The notes: generated by a model not told the origin, from the letters alone. A stretch of 40,414 bases of DNA from Rhizobiaceae bacterium (GCA_905339215.1 CAJPFN010000119.1:1-40414), one strand, 5' to 3'. Shown: positions 26,297-34,721, counted from the stretch's first letter. Program-made: numbers and translations.

Positions 26297-26522
26297 GACC
26301 GATCCTCCGCGCGCCGGTGCATGCAGCCCGTCGCTGCGGGGCATTGGCCCGGCGCTCCATACCATGCGGCGCTCCGATTGTGGAAAATTGGTGGCCGGGG
26401 CCTTCACGGATGGCAACAGTGAGCTGACCAAAGTGAACACCTTGGCGACAGGCCGCAACGGGGCTTCGGAACATTTTGCCGATCGCGCGATTGTTTCCGG
26501 CATCCGTCGAGAAAGCTTAGCC

Positions 26523-26744
26523 GTGACCGACCTCGTCCGCCTCGTCCTCTTCAACACCTCCGCCGGAGGGATTCTGGGCTGCGCCTCGGCATTGGCGATA
26601 TCGCTGTTCAGTGCTGGGAGCCTCGCCGAACTCCTCGATGACCGGGACCGCCTGATCGGCCTCGTGATGCTCATGTTCACGCTCGGCCCATCGTTTGCTG
26701 TCGGATGCCTCGGCACCGCGCTTGCAGGCCTTGCGGACCACTGA
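26523..26744 (+). CDS. Small inner-membrane protein
   Basis: 73 residues from the GTG at 26523. Two hydrophobic helices (about 13-30 and 45-70) are separated by a short acidic loop SLAELLDDRDRL. The pattern LVRLVLFNTSAGGILG with an early Asn is like small two-helix proteins often found in rhizobial genomes. The frame is open upstream, but that part lacks sense; a weak GAGA site precedes the GTG. Function unknown. Confidence 0.55.
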   Translation: MTDLVRLVLFNTSAGGILGCASALAISLFSAGSLAELLDDRDRLIGLVMLMFTLGPSFAVGCLGTALAGLADH

Positions 26745-26796
26745 ACTCCCGCGTCACCGCATCCGCGATGCCGGCGCTGACGAAAGCTTCGCGACT

Positions 26797-27198
26797 TCAG
26801 CAGGGACCGCCCTGAACCACCCTGTAGCCCGCCACATCCGCCAGGCACTCGTTGGCGAAGGTCCTGAATTCGGGACCGCGCCGGGCGCAGACCGGATCGT
26901 AGATCCTTGGACAGAACGAATCATCCCCGGGCCGGGGACCGTCCGGCCGACGGCGGCATTCGCCGCGCCGCACGATGCGATAGCCGGCGCTTTCGGCCAG
27001 GCAGGCGTTGGAGAAGGTCTGACGCTCGCCGAAGCGTTCGGCGCAGACGGGATCGTATTCGCGGGTGCAGAACGGCCCCGGCCGGTCCGGGCGCGGCGGC
27101 CGGGGTTCTTCGAAGACGACCGTGCAGGAGGAGAGGGTCAGCAACGCGACGAGAAACCCGACGGTGCTGCGTGCTGATGGCTTCCGCGACGCGATCAT
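26797..27198 (-). CDS. Lipoprotein with two four-cysteine Kazal-like domains
   Basis: 133 residues from the ATG at 27198; an in-frame ATG at 27207 is an alternative. The signal peptide ends in the lipobox LSSC. A Pro/Arg linker follows, then two Kazal-like domains, each with C-x7-C-x13-C-x14-C. The reactive-loop segments are CTREYDPVC and CPRIYDPVC, with Arg at the P1 position by comparison with the ovomucoid third domain, which predicts inhibition of trypsin-like proteases. TFSNAC and TFANEC match the Kazal YxNxC motif. The first and fifth Kazal cysteines are absent. Placement on the membrane suggests protection of the envelope from secreted or host proteases. Confidence 0.85.
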   Translation of the reverse strand: MIASRKPSARSTVGFLVALLTLSSCTVVFEEPRPPRPDRPGPFCTREYDPVCAERFGERQTFSNACLAESAGYRIVRRGECRRRPDGPRPGDDSFCPRIYDPVCARRGPEFRTFANECLADVAGYRVVQGGPC

Positions 27199-27295
27199 GC
27201 TGGTCATCCTGAAATCCGTGGCCATTCTGGCCGCGCGATTCTCGCCGATCCTGCCGCAAATGCAATATCGGACAAAGGTCCGATCGCTTGCCGCG

Positions 27296-27586
27296 TCAAC
27301 GCAGCGGCACCGGCATGAATGCGTTCGATTGCCGGCACTCCTCCCCGAGGCAGACGCTGACACGCCGGCCGGTCCCGCCGTCGCAGGTTCCCGCGCGCGA
27401 GACTTGCCAACCGGCGGCAATGGCCGAGCAGGCGTTGGCAAAGGTGCGGCTCTGTTGCTCCCTGATGGCGCAGACCGGTTGCCAGATCGTCGCGCACATC
27501 GATTCGCTCTCGAGGCGTTGCTCGGCGCCGGCGAAAGCGGCGGCAGCGAAGAAGGCCAGGATGGCAGTCACGGCGAGGATACGCAT
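27296..27586 (-). CDS. Secreted protein with one Kazal-like domain
   Basis: 96 residues from the ATG at 27586, with CGGAG upstream. A signal peptide (about 1-20, ending AFAG) precedes one Kazal-like domain with the same C-x7-C-x13-C-x14-C spacing as the neighbouring lipoprotein. Its loop is CATIWQPVC, with Thr at P1, which would favour elastase- or subtilisin-like targets. A short tail has two more Cys (CLGEEC). The gene is 97 bp upstream of the lipoprotein gene on the same strand, so they are probably co-transcribed and derive from duplication. Confidence 0.82.
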   Translation of the reverse strand: MRILAVTAILAFFAAAAFAGAEQRLESESMCATIWQPVCAIREQQSRTFANACSAIAAGWQVSRAGTCDGGTGRRVSVCLGEECRQSNAFMPVPLR

Positions 27587-28104
27587 GGCGCGGCTCCGGT
27601 GGATCTCCCGCGGAGCCTCCACCTCAAGATCGGCGGCATTGGGGCGTTGCCGCCGCGCCGCGATTCACGAATTCCGACAACCCGTTATGATCCGCACGGC
27701 TAACCCGGCGGGGCGCCACCGCCTCGCGGGAGGAAAAGCCCGTTGCGGGCGTGACGCCGGCCCATCCGGCGCCTTGACCCAGTGACGGGCAAGACCGGAG
27801 GTATCGCCTTGCTGATACCGATCCCCCAGTCTCGCGGTGGCGCTGTCTTCATGCGCCGGGGCCGCTTTCCCTCCCGCGAGGCGGCCTTGCCGCGCGGGTG
27901 GCTTCCGTGCCGGTCGACATCGGAGATGCCTGACCGTCGCGCCAAGGAAACTAGCGCAGCTTGACTGAACGCGGCGTGGCAGTGTCATTCAATCGCGGTT
28001 CATCCGGCGGCGTCGGCATACGGCGACGTGGCATCGACGCTTGCGGGGCGAAGACCGGTTGCCTACCAAATCGATACGGCACCGATCGTCAGGGAGAGGA
28101 ATGG
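27587..28104. promoter_or_regulatory. 518-bp divergent intergenic region
   Basis: It separates the leftward Kazal gene from the rightward MBL dioxygenase-like gene. It holds a multi-hairpin element at 27713-27884 and no convincing gene. Both promoters should be here, but I cannot place them with confidence. Confidence 0.5.
27713..27884. ncRNA. Candidate structured element: 15-bp closing stem around several hairpins
   Basis: Closing arms CCGCCTCGCGGGAGG (27719-27733) and CCTCCCGCGAGGCGG (27870-27884) are perfect inverted copies 136 bp apart. Between them lie hairpins GCCCG/CGGGC (27738-27750), GCCGG/CCGGC (about 27756-27770), CTTGACCC/GGGCAAG with a bulged A (27773-27793) and GGTATC/GATACC (27800-27819). 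A competing pair, GCGCCACCGC (27713-27722) and GCGGTGGCGC (27834-27843), shares part of the closing arm and could form an alternative fold. It matches no riboswitch I know and could be an RNA or a palindromic DNA repeat. Strand unknown. Confidence 0.45.
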
Positions 28105-28992
28105 ATGAGCGCAAACGGGCAGCCCGAGGTTTTCGGCTTCTTCGACAAGCGGACGTCTTCGATCCAGTACGTCGTCGTCGACCCGGAGACGAAGGCCTGC
28201 GCCATCGTTGATCCCGTCTTCGATTTCGACGAGAAGTCCGGCGCCACGGCCACCCGCAACGCCGACCGGCTGCTCGACTTCGTCCGTGAGCGGGGGCTTT
28301 CGGTTGCCTGGATCCTCGACACCCATCCGCATGCCGACCACTTTTCTGCCGCCCGCTACCTCAAGGCGCGGACGGGCGCCCCCACGGCGATCGGAGAAAG
28401 GGTCGTCGACGTGCAGCGCCTGTGGAAGGCCATCTACAACCTTCCCGACTTTCCTGCCGATGGCTCGCAATGGGATCGGCTCTTCGCCGATGGCGACACT
28501 TTCGCCATCGGCAACCTCAAGGCGCGCGTCATGTTTTCGCCGGGCCACACGCTTGCATCCGTCACCTATGTCGTCGGCGACGCCGCCTTCATCCATGACA
28601 CGATGTTCATGCCCGACAGCGGCACCGCTCGCGCCGATTTCCCCGGCGGCAGCGCCGCGTGGCTGTGGAACTCGATCCAGGACATCCTCGCGCTTCCAGA
28701 CGAGACACGGCTGTTCACCGGCCATGACTACCAGCCAGGGGGCCGGGAACCGCGCTGGGAAAGTACGGTCGCCGAGCAGAAGCGGTCGAACACACATGTT
28801 TCCACGTGCCGCACCGAGGCCGAATTCGTCGCGTTGCGCGAGGGACGGGACCGGACCCTGCCCATGCCGAAGCTCATTCTCCACGCGCTCCAGGTGAACA
28901 TCGACGGCGGGCGGCTGCCGGAACCGGAGGCGAACGGCAAGCGCTACCTGAAGTTCCCGCTCGACGCCCTCGAAGGCGCCGCGTGGGACTGA
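28105..28992 (+). CDS. MBL-fold persulfide dioxygenase-like protein (Blh/ETHE1 group)
   Basis: 295 residues. The metal motif THPHADHFSAARYL (HxHxDH) is near residue 75, with further ligands in FSPGHTLASVTYVVGD, FIHDTMFMPDSGTARADFPG and FTGHDYQPGG. The TARADFPGGSA loop and YQPGGREPRWESTVAEQKRSN region match the Blh/ETHE1-like group, non-haem iron persulfide dioxygenases in sulfide and sulfane sulfur detoxification. It lacks a rhodanese domain, and no bigR-type regulator is next to it. The ATG at 28105 has GGGAGAGGA upstream; the frame is open earlier but without similarity. Confidence 0.88.
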   Translation: MSANGQPEVFGFFDKRTSSIQYVVVDPETKACAIVDPVFDFDEKSGATATRNADRLLDFVRERGLSVAWILDTHPHADHFSAARYLKARTGAPTAIGERVVDVQRLWKAIYNLPDFPADGSQWDRLFADGDTFAIGNLKARVMFSPGHTLASVTYVVGDAAFIHDTMFMPDSGTARADFPGGSAAWLWNSIQDILALPDETRLFTGHDYQPGGREPRWESTVAEQKRSNTHVSTCRTEAEFVALREGRDRTLPMPKLILHALQVNIDGGRLPEPEANGKRYLKFPLDALEGAAWD

Positions 28993-29072
28993 ACCGAAGG
29001 CGATTGGAGCGCGACTGAGACCGGGCTTGAGGTTATCATGCGATTCCGGGATGCGAGCGGGAGGTGGAGCCG

Positions 29073-30053
29073 ATGAACGCCGGGGACTTCATGCCGAGTC
29101 CTGAAACGCTTGCGGGAATCCGCAAGGAGATCGAGGGCTACGAGGCCGGTCGGATCACAGCGGTGGGTCGCGTCCGCTGGCGCGTGCCGCTGTTCCTCGG
29201 GTTGCTCCTCGTGGGGGTCGCCGCGATCGCCTATCTGTTCAATGCCTTCGCCGACCCGCGGGAGCAGTGGTTCTCGGCCCCGCATGTCTTCCTCTATGTC
29301 GTGGGCTTCGTCGCTTCATTCTTCGTCTACGGCATGGCGATGAAGCCGGCCACCGAACTGCAGCAGTCGTTCCGCGACAAGGTGCTGCCGGCGATCTTCG
29401 GCTTCATCTCCGACATGCGCTACACGCGCAGCAGCACTCCCGCCTCGTTCGACCGCCTGCCGCGTGCGGCTGCCGGCTCGTTCAATCGCCAGAGTTTCGA
29501 CGACATCATCTCCGGACGGTACGAGGATTTCTCCTTCGAGCTCTACGAAGCGACGCTTTCGCAAAAAGCCGGCAAGTCGACCCACACGGTCTTCAAGGGG
29601 ATCATTCTTGCCTTCGAGACAGAGGCCGCCTTCCCCGGGCTGCTCGTGGCGACGAGGCGGTCGGGCAGCGTGGCGCGCTTCTTCCGCGACATGTTCGGAT
29701 CTGGTGGTCTCGAGGAGTTGCAGAGCGGCTTGCCGCATCTTGACGAGCAGTACGAGTTCCGCTCCGACAATCCGTCGGCTGCGCGGCCGCTTGTCACCGG
29801 ACGGCTGGCCCGGGCGCTCGACTGGCTGCGGGAGAGCTGGCCGCACGATCCCGCCCGCGTCGCCCTGAAAGGCCATGACGGCTTCCTGCTCCTGCCGCAT
29901 ACGAAGAATTTCTTCGAACTTCCCAGCGTCGGCACGCCGCTCGACTACGACACGCACATCAAACCGATCATCGCTGACATGGTCTCGCTGCTCGCCACCG
30001 GCGCGCTGGTCAGGAAGGTCGGCGTCAGGGATGACGCGCCCGAAAAGCCGTAG
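29073..30053 (+). CDS. DUF3137 membrane protein
   Basis: 326 residues. A helical N-terminus (LAGIRKEIEGYEAGR) is followed by two membrane helices (about 39-60 and 70-92), then a cytosolic DUF3137 domain with ISGRYEDFSFELYEATL, FKGIILAFETEAAFPGLLVA, and an end with GHDGFLLLPHTKNFFELP. DUF3137 proteins have no known activity. The ATG at 29073 has GGGAGG 8 bp upstream; a GTG three codons earlier overlaps that site and is less likely. It starts 80 bp after the dioxygenase-like gene and may be co-transcribed. Confidence 0.85.
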   Translation: MNAGDFMPSPETLAGIRKEIEGYEAGRITAVGRVRWRVPLFLGLLLVGVAAIAYLFNAFADPREQWFSAPHVFLYVVGFVASFFVYGMAMKPATELQQSFRDKVLPAIFGFISDMRYTRSSTPASFDRLPRAAAGSFNRQSFDDIISGRYEDFSFELYEATLSQKAGKSTHTVFKGIILAFETEAAFPGLLVATRRSGSVARFFRDMFGSGGLEELQSGLPHLDEQYEFRSDNPSAARPLVTGRLARALDWLRESWPHDPARVALKGHDGFLLLPHTKNFFELPSVGTPLDYDTHIKPIIADMVSLLATGALVRKVGVRDDAPEKP

Positions 30054-30424
30054 CGATCGACGCGACCGGATCGCCCCTTTGCCCGCATGCTTACAATTCG
30101 TGATCCGCGCGGGCGGATTGCATGCTTTTCGTGATCGCCGGGCGGGGGAGGCAGCGCGAAAAGGGGCGAAGTGAAGGTCGGAGCGCGACCGGCGGGGTCC
30201 CGGCATATCCACGGGTTTCGCTGCGGACGCTGGCCGCCGAACCGCCGGAACGGCGCCGCAGAACCAGAATGCGGCAGAAATAAGTCAATGAATTTGCTGA
30301 CGAATATTCACTCATCGTGATTTGCGGCTAGTCGTCCGACGGTCCTAACTCCACAGCGTCGAACGGCGGTGCGGCGCCCTTGCCCTCCGCTGTCACGGCG
30401 AAAGACAAGAACGGAGAAGACAAG
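30054..30424 (+). promoter_or_regulatory. Intergenic region before the DUF1344 gene
   Basis: This 371-bp gap has an imperfect 35-bp-period tandem repeat at 30085-30145 and an AT-rich stretch at 30278-30315 that could hold the DUF1344 promoter. No gene is seen. Confidence 0.4.
30085..30148 (+). repeat. Imperfect 35-bp tandem repeat
   Basis: Two copies start at 30085 and 30120. Each has GCATGCTT, then TTCGTGATC, then a GC-rich end (GCGGGCGG or CCGGGCGG), with small internal gaps. It could be a paired regulator site. Confidence 0.5.
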
Positions 30425-30667
30425 ATGAAGACCATTCTCGCCACGGCCATCGCCTCGCTCGCCTTCCTCGGCGCCGCCTATGCCGCAACGGTGGAAGGTG
30501 TCGTCCAGGCCGTCGACCCCGCGACGCGGACTGTCACCCTTCAGGACGGCAACAGCTTCGTCGTGCCGGACAGCTTGCCGATCGAATCGATCGCCATCGG
30601 TGCGAAGATCAAGGTCACCGTCGACGACTCCAGCGGCGCCGTCACTTCCGTCGAGACGGCCTCCTGA
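30425..30667 (+). CDS. DUF1344 small secreted protein
   Basis: 80 residues. A clear signal peptide (MKTILATAIASLAFLGAAYA, cleaved after residue 20) precedes a 60-residue beta-rich DUF1344 domain: ATVEGVVQAVDPATRTVTLQ, then an SFVVPDSLPIESIAIGAKI segment and a final VTVDDSSGAV. The family is common in rhizobia and looks like a small OB-like barrel in the periplasm; no function is known. GGAGA precedes the ATG. A strong terminator follows. Confidence 0.9.
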   Translation: MKTILATAIASLAFLGAAYAATVEGVVQAVDPATRTVTLQDGNSFVVPDSLPIESIAIGAKIKVTVDDSSGAVTSVETAS

Positions 30668-30732
30668 CCCAGATCGCAGGACCCGCTACGCGACGGTCGA
30701 GCGAATAGCCCCCCGCCCTGCCGCCCGTCGCG

Positions 30733-30764
30733 TGGGAGCCGGTCTTCGGACCGGCTCCCATTGC
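30733..30764 (+). terminator. Terminator after the DUF1344 gene
   Basis: Perfect 12-bp stem TGGGAGCCGGTC / GACCGGCTCCCA closed by a TTCG tetraloop (30733-30760), followed by TTGCGTTT. Confidence 0.75.
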
Positions 30765-30830
30765 GTTTGGTGGCCGCTGGCGTTTCCGTACGCGCCGCGC
30801 TAACGCTAGGGAAACGGGCGGGGGACTGGG

Positions 30831-32453
30831 ATGGAGAGCAAGCCGAAGCGGTTCGGGATATCCAGGCGCACACTGGTCGGCATGGTCGTCGCCGCGGCCG
30901 GGCTCGGCTGGGCCGGGACGACGCTCGCGCGCCTCGGCCGCGATCCTTCCGGCCCGAAGAGCCTCGGCCGCATTGCCGACATAGACGGCACGCCGCTCGC
31001 CGCCGAAGCGCCGGGGCAGGCGCCGGCGCACGATCCGGCGCTGCCGTGGTCGATGAAGGGCGGCGAAATGAACGACGCCAGCGCCCTGTCGCGCACGCCG
31101 GTCTACGGTGTCGTCGAGGTGACCGAGGAGGCGCATGTCGCCGCCGCGCTCGCCTTCGCCCGGCAGAACGGCCTGAAGGTGTCGATGGCGGCGGTGCGGC
31201 ATTCGATGGGCGGCCACGCCTTCGACGACAATGCGCTCGTCCTCGACATGCTGAAGTTCAACAAGGTCGAGCTCGACGAGGCGGCGCGCACGATCACCGT
31301 CCAGCCCGGCGCCCGGTGGCACGACATCCAGAACGTGCTGCACCCCCGCTTCGCCGTCAAAGCCATGCAGTCGAGCGACATCTTCTCTGTCGGCGGCTCG
31401 ATCGCGGTCAACGCGCATGGCATGGACCACCAGGTCGGCTCGATCGCGCGCACCATCCGCTCGATGCGCGTCATGCTCGCTGACGGCAGCATCGTCTCGT
31501 GCTCGGCGAGCGAGAACGCCGATCTCTTTCGCCACGTCGTCGGCGGCTACGGCCTGTTCGGCGTGGTGCTCTCCGCCGTCATCGACATCACCGACAACGT
31601 CGTCTACCGGACCACGCGCGAAGTGATCAGCACCGCCGATTTCCCGGCCTTCTTCCGGGAGAAGCTGGAGGCCGATCCGGACATCGGCCTGTTCTACGGC
31701 CACCTGTCGACGGCGCCGGGCAACTACATGGAAGACATGATCGTCTACCGCTACGACCGCGTCGCCGACCAGCCGCCGCCCGGCACGCCGGCGCTCGCGG
31801 AGCCGTCGGGCGTGACGCTGAAGCGGCTTATCATGAACCTCGCCAAGTACGGCGGCGTCTTCCAGCGCATGAAGTGGTTCGCCGAAGAGACGCTGGAACC
31901 GGAGTTCGAGGCCTGCACCGTGCCGCGCAGCGACGCGCTCGTCGAGGGCGAGGCCTGCCTGGTGACGCGCAACGACCCGATGCACGACTCGGTTTCGTAT
32001 CTGTTCAACGACCTGCAGGACGAGACCGACATCCTGCACGAATATTTCGTGCCGCGCGCCCGCTTCGCGTCCTTCGTCGAGGCTGCCCGCGAGATCCTGC
32101 GCAACCAGCCGCTGCAACTCCTCAACGCCTCGGTGCGCGTCGTCCATGCCGAGGACATCGCGCTTACCTACGCGCCGGAGCCGGCCTTCTCGCTTGTGCT
32201 TTACGTCAACCAGAGCGCTGACGAGGAGGGCAATGCGCGCATGCGTTCACTGACCCGTGCCATGATCGACCTGACGCTCTCCCACGGCGGGCGCTTCTTC
32301 CTGCCCTACCAGTTGCACTACACGGCCGGGCAGTTGCGGACGAGCTATCCCGAGCTTGCGGCCTTCCTGGCGCGCAAGAAGGAGGTCGACCCGCAGGAAC
32401 TGTTCGGATCGACCTTCTACCGCGCGGTGAAGCTGCTTTCGGGGACCGCCTGA
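30831..32453 (+). CDS. FAD-linked oxidase, aldonolactone oxidase-like (VAO family)
   Basis: 540 residues. An N-terminal segment ISRRTLVGMVVAAAGLGWAG has a twin Arg and a hydrophobic stretch, so it is a Tat-like signal or an anchor. The FAD-binding PCMH domain (about 85-265) has VRHSMGGHAF, VQPGARWHDIQNVL, SVGGSIAVNAHGMDHQVGS and VVGGYGLFGVV. The C-terminal half has a catalytic-type region typical of arabinono- and gulonolactone oxidases, ending LHYTAGQLRTSYPELAAFLA and DPQELFGSTFYRAV. The substrate is probably a sugar lactone or alcohol, with oxygen or the respiratory chain as acceptor. It ends 6 bp before a convergent gene. Confidence 0.85.
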   Translation: MESKPKRFGISRRTLVGMVVAAAGLGWAGTTLARLGRDPSGPKSLGRIADIDGTPLAAEAPGQAPAHDPALPWSMKGGEMNDASALSRTPVYGVVEVTEEAHVAAALAFARQNGLKVSMAAVRHSMGGHAFDDNALVLDMLKFNKVELDEAARTITVQPGARWHDIQNVLHPRFAVKAMQSSDIFSVGGSIAVNAHGMDHQVGSIARTIRSMRVMLADGSIVSCSASENADLFRHVVGGYGLFGVVLSAVIDITDNVVYRTTREVISTADFPAFFREKLEADPDIGLFYGHLSTAPGNYMEDMIVYRYDRVADQPPPGTPALAEPSGVTLKRLIMNLAKYGGVFQRMKWFAEETLEPEFEACTVPRSDALVEGEACLVTRNDPMHDSVSYLFNDLQDETDILHEYFVPRARFASFVEAAREILRNQPLQLLNASVRVVHAEDIALTYAPEPAFSLVLYVNQSADEEGNARMRSLTRAMIDLTLSHGGRFFLPYQLHYTAGQLRTSYPELAAFLARKKEVDPQELFGSTFYRAVKLLSGTA

Positions 32454-32459
32454 TCGCGC

Positions 32460-32873
32460 TCAGAAGCCGGACAGCGAGATCGTCGCGAATCGGTCCATGG
32501 TCCAGCGCACCGCGCCGACCGTGGCGTCAGCGGCCGCTCCGAGCGACTGGCGCATGACAACGTAGCCCTTGACCGTGCTGGCGAAGAAGCGGCCCGTGGT
32601 GGGCGCCGCGGGCGCCTCCCCGGCAACCTGTACCGTGCCCGGCGCGTCCGGTTCCTGCGCTTCGGCTGCCATTGTCGACGCCGCCGGGGCGTAGCAGACG
32701 GCAATCACGGTCGGATAGGCGGGGCCGGCGCCGGCGAAGGTGCGCGCCCGGACGTCGGTTTGGCAATCCTCGATCGTGGTCCACTGCGCCGGCTCGTCGC
32801 GGATGTATTCGCACTGCCTGGCATCGCAATCGCAGCCGAGGATGGTCGCCGTGATGATGGCGGTCTTGAGCAT
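32460..32873 (-). CDS. Small Cys-containing protein of unknown function
   Basis: 137 residues from the ATG at 32873, with AAGGAC upstream. A very short hydrophobic start (LKTAIITATILG) leads to GCDCDARQCEYI with three Cys, then EDCQTD and VCYAP, giving five Cys in the first 65 residues. An Ala/Pro-rich linker (about 66-92) and a final domain RFFASTVKGYVVMRQSLGAA follow. Export is likely but the signal is short. I do not recognise a family. Confidence 0.6.
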   Translation of the reverse strand: MLKTAIITATILGCDCDARQCEYIRDEPAQWTTIEDCQTDVRARTFAGAGPAYPTVIAVCYAPAASTMAAEAQEPDAPGTVQVAGEAPAAPTTGRFFASTVKGYVVMRQSLGAAADATVGAVRWTMDRFATISLSGF

Positions 32874-32993
32874 GTCCTTGTCCCTCTCGCCCCCGCTCGC
32901 CTTGTCGCGCGGCTTCGCGGCGGCATTCCGCCGGGATGGCGGTGGAAGGAAGGCGGAATCGCGGGAAGGGGAGGGCGGGATCCGGACGGCCGC

Positions 32994-34115
32994 TCAGTAG
33001 TCGTAGACGTGCTCCAGCCGCGCCGCCTTCGCGGTCAGCGCCGGGATGGCGATATGCAGGGCGTCGACGCGGGCGACCAGTCCGGTGCGGCGGAGTGCAG
33101 GCTCGGCGGGCACCTCGTAGGAGAAAAGAAGGGCGGTGCCCGCCGGCGCCTCGATTTCTGCGTTCGACAGCACGGTCATCAGGATTTCGTCGTTACCGCC
33201 GATCTCGACGAAGCTGACGCCCTTCGCGATCAGCCGCGGGATCATGTCGGTGAAGACCTGGTACCGCTTGGTGACGAAGACAGCGCCGTCGGCGCCGAAA
33301 TCGAGCTCGAGCGCGGTATCGGCCTCGCCGCGGACCGTCTCGCCGACCGGACCCTTCGCCCAGACATGGATGTCGAGTTCGGCCGGCGCCGAGGACGCCG
33401 CCAGGCCGGCGCGGATCAGGTCGGCGTAGACCTGCTTGATCGTGTAGGCGAGCCCGTAGGCCGCCTTGCGCTCCGTCGTGCGGATGGCGTCGTCCGCGCC
33501 CGGCTTTTCAAGATCGAGAAGCCCGGCGCGCTTCCCGGCATAGGGAAACTCGTACCAGGGGACCTGGTCGAGGAAGGCGGCGTATTCGGCCGCCGTGGCG
33601 GCGAGATAGCCGTCGGCGGCGGTCGGTTGCCCGGACGTCCATTCGGTCAGGCGGCCGATCGTGTTCTCGTAGGCCCACTGGAGAACGTGCTCGATCGTGT
33701 GGCTGGTGCCGATCACGACCAGCATCAGGTGGTATTCGCCGTTGAACGGATAGGCGCTGCTGGCGCGGATCATGGTGGCGTAGTCCTGCCAGAAGCGTCC
33801 GACATAGGCCCAATAGGGAAAGCCGCTCTCGCGCCGCCCGGCGACGAAGCCGGCATATTCGCGCGCCGCGTAGACGATCGCCCATTCCGGGTAGGTGAGG
33901 TAGGTCGACTCCTCCGGCCGCTGGTAGTCGGAGATTTCCTTGCGAAGGCGTTCGCCGATCGCGGCCGGCGGGACTGCGGCTTGGCCCATTGCCGTCTCCG
34001 GCGCGGATGTCGTGGCAAAGCCGTAGGCGAGGCCCAGCACCGGGATCAGCACCACCAGGACGACCAGGTAGAGGGTCGCCTTGGCGAGGCGCTTGAGCAG
34101 CCGTAGGAGGGCCAT
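32994..34115 (-). CDS. Membrane-anchored protein of unknown function
   Basis: 373 residues. A basic start (MALLRLLKRLAK) and one membrane helix (about 14-34, LYLVVLVVLIPVLGLAYGF) anchor it, leaving a large periplasmic domain. Notable segments are TYPEWAIVYAAREYAGFVAG near 75-95, GTSHTIEHVLQWAYENTIGR near 135-155, and a C-terminal beta-rich part with PRLIAKGVSFVEIGGNDEIL. I do not recognise a family; similar proteins are annotated as hypothetical. It follows the DUF4383-like gene by 7 bp, so the two probably act together. Confidence 0.75.
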   Translation of the reverse strand: MALLRLLKRLAKATLYLVVLVVLIPVLGLAYGFATTSAPETAMGQAAVPPAAIGERLRKEISDYQRPEESTYLTYPEWAIVYAAREYAGFVAGRRESGFPYWAYVGRFWQDYATMIRASSAYPFNGEYHLMLVVIGTSHTIEHVLQWAYENTIGRLTEWTSGQPTAADGYLAATAAEYAAFLDQVPWYEFPYAGKRAGLLDLEKPGADDAIRTTERKAAYGLAYTIKQVYADLIRAGLAASSAPAELDIHVWAKGPVGETVRGEADTALELDFGADGAVFVTKRYQVFTDMIPRLIAKGVSFVEIGGNDEILMTVLSNAEIEAPAGTALLFSYEVPAEPALRRTGLVARVDALHIAIPALTAKAARLEHVYDY

Positions 34116-34122
34116 CGGGCGG

Positions 34123-34548
34123 TCAGGCCATTGCCGGGCGGCCGCCGGCGCGGTTCGCCAGGACGAAGCCGATGAAGACCGCGGTGCCGCCGATCACGAG
34201 ATGCGGCAGGTTGGCGAAGAATCGCGTCTGCAGCTCGATGTCCTGGAAGCCGTAGAAGAAGATGCCACCGTCGAGGCAGCCCGATCCGGTGACGAGGCCG
34301 AGGATGCCGTCGAACAGGTATACGGACCCGAACAGCCGGAAGTAGAGGACCGAGGCGCGATGTGAGAGGATCGCCGCCGCGAGCGCCCACACACCCGAGA
34401 AGCCGTGCAGCAGGTCGTCCCACCATTGCAGGCTGAACAGGCCGAACAACTGGCCGTTGGCGTCGTTGAACGCCGGCACGTAGCCGATCGCGACGACGGC
34501 GAAGAACATGATCGCATAGGCGATCGCGAGTTTCTGGATCGTCGTCAC
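34123..34548 (-). CDS. DUF4383-like four-helix membrane protein
   Basis: 141 residues with four predicted membrane helices: about 5-24, 42-64, 66-86 and 115-132. The loop LFGLFSLQWWDDLLHGFSG matches the DUF4383 pattern of an amphipathic segment with a conserved His before the second helix. No function is known. GGGAGGGAG precedes the ATG. It diverges from the GlpD-like gene. Confidence 0.78.
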   Translation of the reverse strand: MTTIQKLAIAYAIMFFAVVAIGYVPAFNDANGQLFGLFSLQWWDDLLHGFSGVWALAAAILSHRASVLYFRLFGSVYLFDGILGLVTGSGCLDGGIFFYGFQDIELQTRFFANLPHLVIGGTAVFIGFVLANRAGGRPAMA

Positions 34549-34721
34549 GGCTGCTCCCTCCCTGCTGACCGGCGAGGCAATCTAGCCAATTCGTTTCCTG
34601 CCGCACAGGGCCGCGATGCGACGAATCTTCGATCGGCGTGGAGAACGCCGATGCCATGCGTCGGGACGGTTTCGCCGCACCGCCGTCTCCGGTACTCTGA
34701 CGTCACCCTAAGGGGGGCGGC

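Noticed and set aside
27700-27960. Cobalamin, TPP or other known riboswitch, RNase P RNA or tmRNA
   Set aside because: None of the conserved core sequences of these RNAs is present on either strand.
30642-32147. 501-codon open frame antisense to the lactone oxidase-like gene
   Set aside because: Shadow of the clear FAD-oxidase gene, rich in Arg, Asp and Val with no motif.
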